Positions 10,583 through 24,080 of a stretch of DNA of 64,000 nt are shown one piece after another. Position 1 is the stretch's first letter. Each line of letters begins with the position of its first letter. The position numbers and the translations under genes are program-made. The DNA is from Adiantum capillus-veneris (lineage: Eukaryota > Streptophyta > Polypodiopsida > Polypodiales > Pteridaceae), in NCBI GenBank assembly GCA_014529385.2, contig CM043964.1, forward strand, positions 100,997 through 164,996, written 5' to 3'. The notes beneath the pieces were generated by a model. It saw only the letters and a list, made by a program, of their open reading frames with translations, searched no databases and was not told the DNA's origin.

Positions 10583-12062
10583 CCATTGTACATATGCAAG
10601 CTTTCAATAAGTCAATAAAGAGATCTATTTTTGTATACATGATTTTTGTTAAAGATTCTCAAAATGAACCTAACGCTTTAGCAAAAGAAAATATAAATAA
10701 TCACAAGGAATTAGAGTTATCTAATTTTCTCAAGGGATTTCAAGATATTTTTATTGACGACATCCGTTGTGAACTACCTCCTGAATGAGGCAATGATGAC
10801 CATGCAATTGAAATTCTTCCAAGAATTTCATTGCCTAATAAACCTCCTTATAGAGTTTCTCAAGCTCAACAAGAGGAGATTATGTGGAAAGTACATGAGT
10901 TATTTGAGAAGGGCATGGTTATGCCTAGCTCATCTTCATTTTGTTCACCCGTGTTATTAGTGCAAAAGAAAGATGGCACATATTGTATGTGTGTCGACTA
11001 TAGAGCAATAAATAGGATCGCTATCAAAAATAGGTTTCTTGTTCCATGGGTAGAAGACCTATTTGATAAGCTGCAAGGATCAACCTACTTTAGTAGGATT
11101 GACCTAAAAAGTGGCTACCATCAAATAAGGATAGTTGATCAAGATATTATAAAGACCACATTTTGCACTACATTTTGTCTTTACGAATACATTGTCATGC
11201 CTTTTGGCTTGACCAATGCACCAACCACATGAACCGCTTGATGGAGAAGCTATTTAGACCTCATCGAACCTTTATCGGAGTGTTCTTTGATGATATAATC
11301 ATCTACTCTAATTCACTAGACAAACACAAGCAACACCTCTAGGTAATATTTCAAGTCTTACGAGAGAATAAACTTTATATTAATCGAAAGAAAAGTGAGT
11401 TTTTCTAAGAAGAGATTTAGTATTTACGTCACATTATCCCTCAAGATGGCATCCAAATGGATCCATTAAAGCTAGAGGTAATAAGTGGATGGCCTAATCC
11501 AAGGAATCTACATGAACTATGAAGCTTTATAGGTATGTGTCTATGCTATAGACGCTTAATAGAAAAGTTCTCACAAATCACTAGACCATTACATGACCTA
11601 ACAAAGAAAAATGCTAGGTATACATGGTCTGTCAAGGAGAACAACGCTTTTAGAAAGCTTTAAAAAAAAGCTTATCTCTCAACCTGTGCTTACACTACTG
11701 GATCTCTCAAAGCCATTTGAGGTATAATGTGACGCTTGTGGTGATTGCCTTGGAGTTGTTTCTGTCCAGAAGGGCATTCCATAGCCTATGAAAGTTGAAG
11801 GCTCGACCCTGTTGAGCAAGCTCTAGGCATACATCGAAAAGAACTCCTCACAGTTCTACATGCCTTAGACTCGTGGGAGCACTATTTATTGGGGACTCCT
11901 TTCATTCTGCGGCGGACAGATCACTAAAGCCTTAAGTACTTCATGATGTAGACCAAGCTCTCCGACAAACAAACGAGGCAAGAAAATTTCCTTTGACAAT
12001 ATCATATTCATATTGCTCACATTGCTAACAAGCATAATCAAGTAGCCGATGCACTCTTAGGA
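10583..12062 (+). pseudogene. pol: Element B reverse transcriptase and RNase H, broken
   Basis: Reverse transcriptase landmarks in order: [56 protein letters not shown], then the catalytic FFDDIIIYS (polymerase Asp pair intact). RNase H follows, with the segment CDACGDCLG and a degraded end near 12060. The frame changes after TNAPT, where about one residue is lost, and many stops follow (for example in HL*VIFQ and the RNase H region). In the intact element this would copy the RNA genome into DNA in the virus-like particle. This copy cannot do so. Confidence 0.88.
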
Positions 12063-12071
12063 TGACCAAGA

Positions 12072-13565
12072 GTGAATGCAATTTCCATAGAAACTCACAA
12101 TGATATATCTTCTATGATAGATGAGTACGCTATTGATCCCAATTTTAGAGATGTGATTTCAGCCCTTGCACTAGGGAATAAAGAGGAACCATTTATTTTA
12201 CAAGATGGTTATCTTCTCTATGGAAATAGACTATGTGTTACTAACTCACTACGTGAAAAAGTAATGTATGAATCTCATGCTCCTCCTTATGCAGGGAATA
12301 GAGGGATTCAGTCTACCCTAAAAGGGATTGAAACATATTTCTATTGTCCAACCATGAAATCAAACATACAAGAGTATGTTTCTAAATGTGTGGTATGCCA
12401 AAAGACAAATTTTGATAGAGGGAAGCAACCTGGATTGCTTCAACCTTTTGCCAATCCCTAATTCACCATGGGAGAGCATATCCATGGATTTTATCTTTGG
12501 ATTGCCCAAGTCTATCCATGGGAACACGGGAATATGGATGATAGTAGACAAGTTTAGTAAACAACCTCATTTTTTACCTGTCAAAAAGACTATCAAAGCC
12601 CATCAAATGGCAACCCTCTTCATATCACAAATCTTCAAGTACCATGGCTTGCCAATGTCCATAGTGTCCGATAGAGATCCTAGATTGACCAGCAATTTTT
12701 GGAAGGGTCTCTTTGAGAATTTAGGAACAAGACTAAACTTCTCTTTGGCATATCACCCTCAAACGGATGGCCAAAGTGAAATAGCTAACCTAACAATCCT
12801 TGATCTACTAAAAGCCTACGTAATAGAAGTAGATCAAAGATCCCAATGGGAGAAGTACTTACCCTTTGTGAAGTATGCCTACAATAATATGGTACATACC
12901 TCCACAAGAAAAGCACCTTTCAAGGTAATTGAAGGAAGATCTAAAAGTCCGCTGCTACTTAAGGTACACGGGAAGATCTTCGCTCCAGATGAGTATAGCT
13001 GAGACCTCCAAGAATCTTTCCAAAAGATTAAGGATGCTATCTCTATCTCACACCAAAGGCAAAAGGTTACTGTTGATAAGCATAGAAGAGCCCAATCCTT
13101 TAAATAGAAAATGATTGGGTCTTGCTTAAATTCCTCAAGGCTTGATTAAGGTACACGACGGGCAAGAATCCTACGGGACACCAAAAGTACTATGCTTAGT
13201 TAGCAAAAAGGTACTATGGTCCCTTCCAGATTCTTAGACCAATCAATGAAATGGCCTATAAACTCAAGTTGCCCAGTCATTGGTTCTTACACAATGCTTT
13301 TCATGTGAGCTTAGTAAAGCCCTACAAAGGAGAGCCAACTCAAGAACCAACTATTGAAGACCCATCGGAGATTGAGGACCAAGAAGAGGTGATGCAACTC
13401 GAATCCATTCTCCAACATGAAGACAAGGTATTGAGAGGCGGTAAGATTAGACGATATCTTATTAAGTTTAAGAACTATCCTTTTGAAGATGCTAGATGGA
13501 TGCAAGGCATACAATTAAAGGATAACCTAAACCTTGTCAATGCTTACAATGCCTCCCTAGAGTAA
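12072..13565 (+). pseudogene. pol: Element B integrase and chromodomain, broken
   Basis: The integrase zinc finger is visible as H-x-H, ending VSKCVVCQK. A frame change follows. The core then shows catalytic Asp in SMDFIFGLP, Asp in IVSDRDPRLTS, and Glu in HPQTDGQSE. After a stop near 13000 and another frame change, the C-terminal part reads LPSHWFLHNAFHVSLVKPY. A chromodomain follows (from about 13395) with YLIKFKNYPFEDARWM. Chromodomains at this position define chromoviruses and target integration to heterochromatin. All three catalytic acidic residues are present, but stops and frameshifts make it inactive. Confidence 0.9.
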
Positions 13566-13918
13566 ACAAATGTACAAATGTTTAAATGAACCAAGTTTTT
13601 GCCTTATAAGACTCTCTTATTCTTTATTGTGCATAAATGTTAAGTAGTATGCATGCTTAGGATCAAGTTTGCGAAGACGACATCTTCCAAACACCAGGTA
13701 GAGCTTGTCACTCTACTATGGAATATTGATAGGACTAATGCACAGACATGCTTGCGGTAGCTTAGGCTCTCAAGCACCAAATGGACCAGTCATCCGTTCT
13801 GGAACAATGTCATAGGGTAAGATAGGGATCCTCTACCTGCTAGAACAAGGACTAATGAATAGGATTTATCTTTTCTACCCCATAGTCGAGGACGACTATG
13901 ATTTAAGGAGAGAGGTAA

Positions 13919-15472
13919 CATCATAATAACTAATATCTAAATCTCCTAAATGATTTTCTCACGTTAAATTAATCATTTAATATGGGGAAGTACCAAGGGA
14001 GCAAAAGCTAGAATATTGGTTAAGTTGGTAGACCGGCGACAATAGGGATCCAAAGGAGGGAAAATAGGAATCCAAAGGGGGGGGCATCTGCAAAAGAGCA
14101 ATGTGCAACAATGGGCTTCAAAGACCCTAAGGTTCAGGTCATCAAGACTTCCAAAATTTTAAGGTTAGGTCCATTGGTCAAAACCTAGGGCAAATTGGAT
14201 GCTTATGTGAAGACCTTAAAGTCTTCACTTATACCTATATAGGAGGGGGCAAGCCTTTCTTGTAGGGGATGAGAGATAAACACACATACACTCTAGCAAG
14301 CTCCCCTTACACAAAAAGAATAGGGGACACCCCAAGGTGCATTCAATTCCTATTGGATGGCCATAGAGGTAGACCAATGAGAATTAGGCCAGAGTACATT
14401 TAGTTTAATTCATTTTAAAACACTTGAGAAAAGAACCAATAGAAATTAATCTCTCTAGAAGACTATTGGATAGTCTCCCAAGGGGTCCAATGAGCATTTA
14501 GCAGCCCAATGGCTTGCCTGAATCCTATTGGCCAGAAGACTAAAGGGTCCAGTGAGAGTTTAATTGCATTAATTAATTACCTAAATCTCTCACAAAAGGG
14601 GAAAGGGGTACACATCTCACAAGGCTATCACTTATGCTTCTTAATTATCATTGGCTAAGCTTTGTAGGGTCCAATGGGATGCTAGAATGAGTAAAAATCA
14701 AGAGGGATCGACCAAGAGGGAGAGGGGGCTGATTTTGGCAAGGCATTATCACACACACACTCACACAATCTCATGTGTGAAGCAAAGAAGACTCTCTCTC
14801 CTTCTCAAGCTTTGATGGAAAGCTCATCACCTACTCCAATCTTGTGAGAAGGGATGCCAACACCAACAAATCTTGGCTTTGTGATGCAAATCCAACCAAG
14901 AGCCAAGATCCAATGCATGATCATCTCCTCTACCATGCTAATTACTAAGCTATGATAAGCTATTATGGGTGATTATGTGAGGAGATATACTTCTTTCTCA
15001 TAATAATACTCCGTCTTCCTCTCAATCTACTCTCATACCGTGCTAGCTCTCACCATCTTCGAAGGTGTGTGAGGTCTTGGATCTGAGACCGTGAGGGAAT
15101 TGATGTTGTGTTTTACAAGTATTAGCTTGGTTCTTGAAGCTTCCATCTTCATTGCACCAGCATGTTACTGAAGAAACACAAAGTATTGTATTGTAAAATT
15201 TTCACCTTTGATGGGGGAAACCTATAATACAAATCCTTTTGGAGGGGGGACTGCTCCATGTAAATCTGATCCTCAACTGCTGTCAATAGCTTCATTTTTC
15301 TCTCTTTTGAAGTAATGTTCATGCCTATCTAACTAGGTGTTATGATTAATGTTTCTCTCTCCATCCAAGCACTCTTGCTATGCTCATTAGGAATCTATTC
15401 TAATGAAATGCTCCTCACTGTGTCTATGTTATTTTCCACTACACACAAGTTACTAGACCATTAAATGTTACA
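13919..15472 (+). repeat. 3' LTR of element B, with polypurine tract before it
   Basis: A purine tract (AAGGAGAGAGGTAA, ending 13918) immediately precedes the LTR start. The 5' tip TG has mutated to CA (CATCATAA), and the LTR ends ATGTTACA at 15472. Segments match the reverse complement of element A's LTR (for example AAATCCAACCAAGAGCCA, the block around CTTCGAAGGTGTGTGAGG, and the final TAGACCATTAAATG). Length about 1554 bp. Confidence 0.82.
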
Positions 15473-16586
15473 GATTTTGTGGTAGGATATCCTAGAGTGA
15501 TGAGAGACCGATGATACTCAGAGTGTATTAGCCTCATATGCAGTGAAGTTTCCATGACTACGTTAGCTCATGTGATATTTGTGTTCATCTCATAATCCAA
15601 TCAAACATGCTACACTATCTTGGATAAGAGAGGCACCCAAGTGGGAGAAATACATAGTGGATTACATAAAATAGAGATTCTTTCCAGCAAACTTGAGCAT
15701 ATCCAGACTATGTTCAATCCAAAGAGAATCTAAATTCCATTGAGGAAAAAATCATAGATGCTCATGTCCGTAGATGAGCAATTGTAGGATGGGTTCCCAA
15801 GATTGTGCAACAAAACCATAAATGAGATTCTGGATTCTAGGTTTGGAGTGGATGTTCTTGTTGACTTTGATCCAATCGTGGTCATTGGATGCTTTGGGTA
15901 AAACACAAATTCATACAATATCCACTTTTGCATTTCCAATTAAGGGCTTCCAATGGTTTGACTAACAAAGACATGCAGATGTGTTGCAAATTTGAAGTCG
16001 AAAACAACAACACGTGACATTAGCTTGAGTGCGACTAACAACACAAGCTCATCAGATGGACATGAAGGTGATCTTGGTTCTATAAAAATATGAAAGGGCC
16101 ATGGTAAAAGTAGATAGGAAAGCATTAAGGAAGATTTTTAAGATGTAAGCAGCAACTTGATGGGGATAGCATGGAGCGGTTGCATCACGAGAGAGAAGGC
16201 CAACAACAACATCAAGCAGATCTTGAGCAATGGAAATTGGAGGACAAGTTGTACATATACTAGGCATGACAAGCTCAAGCAACCAAATCCTAGGGGCAAT
16301 AATTTTATGATTCCGTCAAAATATTCTCAAACTTACTCACAATGTACTTATCTTGGTTAAGTTCATTTGGCCTTAGAGAACCATGGATTTGGCTCCATAA
16401 TAAAACATGTCCTAGAGTAGTTCCATAATAGATTCATATTTTTTATATTTTTGGTAGCTCCATAATAAATTCACATTTTAGATATTAGATCATATCTTGG
16501 ATCAAAACATTCATATTTCAGGATTTTAGATTTTCATGTAGCTCCATAATCAATCAAGATTTTTAAAACATTGAGTTGATTTCTAT
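15473..16586. other. Unassigned AT-rich spacer between elements B and E
   Basis: No gene or recognised element. Only short open frames are present (for example 15730-15939 and 16052-16282 on -) with no family features. The last four bases (CTAT, 16583-16586) are the left target duplication of element E. Confidence 0.6.
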
Positions 16587-19136
<2,550 letters not shown>

Positions 19137-19377
19137 TTAGCCCTCCCCAGGATGATGGTATAGTCATGTACCATCATAGAGCATCTTTTCCAAAGAGAGT
19201 GCTTCAGAGTCCTTGATGAGATCTTCATTGTTTGGCCCCTCAGAATTTTGGCTGGAGTTACACTCATGCTTCATGTAACAATACTTACATGAGACAGCTG
19301 TCCTTTGACAGATCTTTGGTAGATCCTTTGGTAGAAGGCGACTCAAATAGGGCTTCAAGCGATAACCATTTACCTTC

Positions 19378-20268
19378 CTAGAGTGCTCTTTCAAATTTGG
19401 TATCAAAACGATTATCGAGTCGATTGTCATACCTTAGCACAAGATCTCCTTCATTGATGCCTTTGTTCTTTACTTTCTTGTCAAGCTTCTCCTTCGCCTG
19501 CGTAGCTTTCCTCTTGTAGCACTCGTATGCTGCTTCTCTTTTCCACTCAAGCTCAGCTAAGGTAAGAAGTCGATCCATCCATGCTTCTTGATCATCTTGT
19601 GCTGCTTTGCCATGAAGTCGCATTTTTGGAATGTTGAGCTCAATTGGTTGTAAAGACTCTTGACCATAGACCAAGTGAAATGGTGTAAACTCCGTGGCTT
19701 CCCTATATGTGGTTCGATACGCCCACAAGGCACCATCCAAGAAGTCATCCCACAAATTTGTCTTGTTTCTCACCATCTTTCTAATGATGCCTGCAATGAC
19801 ACCATTATCTTTTTCTACCAGACCATTGGATTGGGGATAGTAGGGTGTACTATGACGATATAGAATGTGAAGTTCTTCACAGACTTCTGTGAGCAAGCCC
19901 TTTCTAAACCTTGGACCATTATCAGAAACAATCTCCAAAGGTGTGCCAAATCTACAACAAATGTGAGTGTAAATAAATTTGCTCAATGTCCTCTCATTTA
20001 CCTTTGCCACACTTTGTGCTTCCACCCACCTAGTCATATAGTCTACAACCACTAGAATGTAGAGTTTACCATTTTTTGTTCTAGAGAGAGGATCCATAGC
20101 ATCAATGCCCCACTTTTCAAAGGGTCCATTTGCAAGCACGACTTGCCTTGGACCATAAACCAATCTTCTATTCCCATTTACCTGGCAATTGTGACAACTT
20201 TTACACCAATGTTGGACATCCATATGCAGACTTGGCCAAACATACCCCGCAAGCAAAATCTTCTTCAC
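19378..20268 (-). pseudogene. pol: Element E integrase
   Basis: About 297 residues are open. The zinc finger ends in WCKSCHNCQ. The core has Asp in KWGIDAMDP, Asp in EIVSDNGPRF, and Glu in PQSNGLVEKDN. The C-terminal domain includes WAYRTTYREATEFTPF and a basic Lys-rich stretch. It inserts the cDNA copy into chromosomes. A TGA separates it from the upstream RNase H frame (AQE*TVKK), and the C-terminus degenerates after FERAL. The catalytic triad is intact. There is no chromodomain, unlike elements A and B. Confidence 0.9.
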
Positions 20269-20271
20269 AGT

Positions 20272-21561
20272 TCACTCTTGGGCAAAATGACCACCACATG
20301 CCTCTTCATGCAAACCTTTTAGAATGGATGGAATTTCCTTGATAGTTGGTACTCTTCTGCACTCTTGATCCTTCCCTCTTTGATAGAGGGATCCTTCTAG
20401 AAAGAGATACGCGCTTGCCTTTTTCATGAGTCTCCTCTTCTGAGCCTTCGTGAAGTCTTGTGGAAACTCACCCTCCAAAATGTAGCTAATAATGCGAGTC
20501 AATGACTCCAATCCCTGGTATTTCGGTTGCTTGACAGTTGCTGCCACCATGATGACCTGCACTTCTTTCTCAACACATGTAATTGCTTGTTGTGCGAGTA
20601 AATCGGCATCTTCATTTTGTTTCCTAGGAATATGATTTAGTTGCACTTCTTCAAACTGATTAAACATCCTACGAATGGCGTGAACTCTTGTCCTTAAGCT
20701 TTCATTCTTGCATGCCCAAATGCCTAAAATTTGCTTCAGAATGAGAAGTGCATCCCCTTTGACCATGAGACGTTGTATACCTTGGCCAATGCATATCTTT
20801 AAACCATGAAGTAGTGTGTCGTATTCTGCTTCATTGTTGCTAGTTGAACCTGGTAGATTGACCTTCTCTTTCATGACCACCTCTCCACTTGGGTTGAGCA
20901 ATACTAGCCCTCCCCCTGCTTTTCCTGTTACTCGTCGAAAATCTCCATCAAAGAACAAGGTAAAAGCATTAGGAATACTTTTAGGTGGTGGCAATGGTAG
21001 GGTCTTTACTTCAGGTACCTTAATCTCCTTCTCATGTACCCTATAAGTAAGGATCCCTGCCAATTGTGCACGCACACTAGCTTCTACCTTGAAAGAGTAT
21101 TGGAACTCTTGCAATTCCATAATCCACTTTGAGATCCTGGTGCTAAGATTCATTTGAGATGACACCCAAGGAAATAAATTTTCTGCAGTGAGAATTGCAA
21201 AAGGTTTTGGTAGCAAGTAGGATCTAAACTTTCTCACCGCAAACATGAGAGAAAGCATCATGAGTTCTGCCTCCGTGTAGCCTCTCTCGAAAGCATTCAT
21301 GACCCTACTAGCAAAGTAGATGGGTCGCATCCTGGTACCGTGGGGATCTTGTTGTAATAAAACTGCACCAATTGTTTCCTTCCCAACACTAGAGCTAACA
21401 AAGAATGTGTACTCCCAAAAAGGAGGCATGAGTATTGGTAGCTCTGACAAAATGACTTTAATGTTACAAAAGTACTCTTCAAGCTCATAAGACCATGCAA
21501 ATTCTACTTGTTGTGTCAACTTTTGCAAAGGATGAATCATCACTTTGAGATGATTCTTCAT
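20272..21561 (-). pseudogene. pol: Element E tandem RNase H domains (Ty3 RNase H plus a second one)
   Basis: The first domain is the usual Ty3/gypsy RNase H (TIGAVLLQQDPHG, RPIYFASRVMNAFERGYTEAELMML, then degenerate LTAENLFPW). The second, about residues 200-325, reads FTLFFDGDFR, GKAGGGLVLLNPSG, STSNNEAEYDTLLHGLK and VKGDALLILKQI, with an Asp-Glu-Asp series and NEDADLLA. This is the archaeal-type RNase H that marks Tat-lineage plant elements. The frame is open for 429 codons and ends in TGA at the integrase boundary. The reverse transcriptase palm that should precede it is missing: only a short linker separates the protease region from RNase H. Confidence 0.88.
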
Positions 21562-23253
21562 GGAGCTCCTCTTGGCGTTGCTCCTTCATTTCAAAGACAA
21601 CCTTCTTACGATTGTCATTCCTGCAAATTAGCTTTCCACTCTCCCAATCCTGCAAAGCTCGCATTTTCATTAGCCATGGTCTCCCTAGGATAAATGGATA
21701 ACCATTTCCTTTTGTAGACATAACATAAAAATCCACTGCCTTCTTAATGCCAAAGGCCTCTACAAAAACATTTTTACAAATGCCTACACACCTAGCTTTG
21801 CTATTGTTTGCCATCTTGACTTGAATTTCAGGTGTCTCATTGCATGAGTCTCTCTGTCATGATGCAAATTTGTGCACCCCCATCCACTAGACCTTTCCTA
21901 ACTAATCTTCCTTTGATGTAACAATCTAGCACAGGTGTAATATCCTCATTCATTTCAGCATGTGCAATTTTTACAACAGGCACACTCTCTTTTACCTTTC
22001 TCCTAGTGCCAACTGCCTTTGTTAAATCCCTCCTAACTTGTGGGCATAATGCAAGAAACTGAGTCCATGAGATATCAGGACCCTTACCTCTCATGTCTTC
22101 CAATAGGTTGTATGGAGCCATACCATGTCCAAGAGGGAAATCTTGGAGATTGATACGACTTCGAGTCCTCTTAGTTTCCTTGGTCTCCTTTGCCTTCTTT
22201 TCTCGTCCATGATCGCTTTGTGATGCGACTCCTTCTTTCTCCTTCCCTTTTCCACGGCCACGCTTAATGCCATTTGCTTCCATGTCAACCTCTTTTGAGT
22301 TTATCACCTCTACCACATGCACATTTGGGTCTGGCAAAGGTGGAACTTCTTCCACTCCTTGTGGAGGTGGTCTTGCTTCATTTGGCCTTTGTAGAAGCCG
22401 TGGTTGCTGACTAGTTCCTTCACCTGAATTCATCACTGAATAATTCAAGTTAGGTCTCCCTGGATCCCCACGGGGCCAAGGACAATTATACATCCCATGT
22501 CTAGACTCACCACAATTCCAACATTTCAAGACTCTCCTAGGTCGTGAATCTCGCTCTTCAGACTTCTTTGCTTGTCCCTTTGGACCTACAGCTTGTGCAA
22601 GGTGAATTGACAAGCTGCTTAAAGATTCATTTAACTTCTCAATCACTTCCGCCGTTACCTCAGGAAGCTCCTTAGATGTTGATGCTTGTGGCTTACCTTT
22701 GGGTCTAAGACCTTCTATTGGAACCTCCCCCCTTAAGCACTTGAGTTTCCTATATTTCTCAGCAGCCCTAGTTTCAGCTGCATCAAAGGTAGCAAGTGCA
22801 CCCGCCTCAACTTTTATCTTAAGGTCAGGAAAGAGTCCGGCTATGAACCTTCTTTAGGAACTCAACACCATCACCAGGGTTAGCAACATTTCTCACCCAT
22901 ACAGCCCAAAGACGTAGAAACTCTTGCTTGTACAAGTCGTAGTCATCTAAGTCTTTTTGTTTGTGAGAAACAATGTCTTGCCATAGCTTTTGAGTGTTTT
23001 GGGGATCAAAGAAGTATCTCTTGAAATGATTGACAACTTCTGTGTAATTCCCTTTAACTTCCTCAGGCAAAGAGTCAAACCAAGTGCTAGCATCTTTCCT
23101 AAGGACCACCTCAAACATCTCTACACGTTCTTGATCAGTTACTATCCTCTTGATACGACAAGACATCTTGAAGTTTACTAAAAATAATTCTGCATCCTCT
23201 CCAGGCTCTCCAAAGAAAAGAGGATATCTGGACATATGGCGTTGGGCCTCCAT
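21545..23253 (-). pseudogene. gag: Element E gag and protease
   Basis: The gag capsid part starts at 23253 with MEAQRHMSRYPLFFGEPGED. It includes KDASTWFDSLPEEVKGNY and the LWQDIVSHKQKDLDDYDLYKQ segment typical of plant retrotransposon gag. A frameshift near 22825-22850 is followed by a zinc knuckle (CWNCGESRHGMYNC, about 22530), a Lys/Arg-rich linker, and an aspartic protease site LVDGGAQIC (about 21880). A second small change of frame near 21840 leads to the flap-like YPFILGRPWLMKMRAL (about 21690). The RNA-binding and maturation functions are inferred from these families. This copy is broken by at least two frame changes. Confidence 0.85.
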
Positions 23254-23843
23254 TGACTCAGTTTCAAAGTGACAACACGTTTTTGTTTTTTTTTAAATAA
23301 GATTTACACAGTAATATTTTCTAAATTGAAATCTATTCTACAACAAAATAAAAATATTCACATCAAATGACCTATGATAATCAATAAGAGGCAGGATCAC
23401 AGCGTTTGGTGACGCCATAATTTCTCCTACTCTTTGGGCACCAAACATGAACACCATACGTTGTTGAAAATGGATTTTTCTACTAATTGCAATGTTTATT
23501 CTAATGTGTGGAGTGAAATGAAAGGGGAAAATCTCTATTCATGGGCCATTATCCATTGTCTATGCATGACCTAATGCTTAAAACAAAACAAAAATATAGA
23601 CGTCCAAACTAAGGTCGTACCGAATGAGAGGCAAAATAAAAGGATTTGTTGATGCGTTTATCTCTGTCAACCTAAGAGGACCTAAAATTCTACGAATTAC
23701 ATGTTGAAATTACAACTTAGTACTAACAATTATGTGTACCTTTTGCCTTGCAATGGGAATGAAAAGATCATACAAATTCTCGTGATTCATGCAAACTTCT
23801 TGACTATGCTAAAGGTTGATCCTACACAAAATTACACAAGCCC

Positions 23844-23861
23844 TCCTCAGTGGGGGCACCA
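23844..23861 (-). other. Primer-binding site of element E
   Basis: On the sense strand TGGTGCCCCCACTGAGGA starts three bases after the LTR end (CCTCA). Element G has the closely related TGGTGCGACCACTGAGCA at the same place. I could not assign the tRNA with confidence. Confidence 0.7.
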
Positions 23862-23864
23862 ATT

Positions 23865-24038
23865 TGAGGCTGTCCGGGGCGGGCAACAAGAAGAGTGGCC
23901 TCTAAGAACTTTTCTAGGCTCCCGTGCTGCTCAATTGGGTTGGGGTTGGAAAAAACAGCAAACACACACACAAACCTGCAACCTAACCCTACACAAATTT
24001 GGGGCACCACCTAGTTTTGGATGCAAACTAGGACGCGT

Positions 24039-24080
<42 letters not shown>

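Larger units (their letters stand above)
10577..15472 (+). mobile_element. Element B: 5'-truncated Ty3/gypsy chromovirus
   Basis: Homology to chromovirus A starts abruptly between the protease and reverse transcriptase (clear from about 10577) and runs through RNase H, integrase, chromodomain, polypurine tract and one 3' LTR. Gag, most of protease, the primer-binding site and the 5' LTR are absent. It is related to element A but clearly diverged from it, and many stops and frameshifts are present. Confidence 0.9.
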
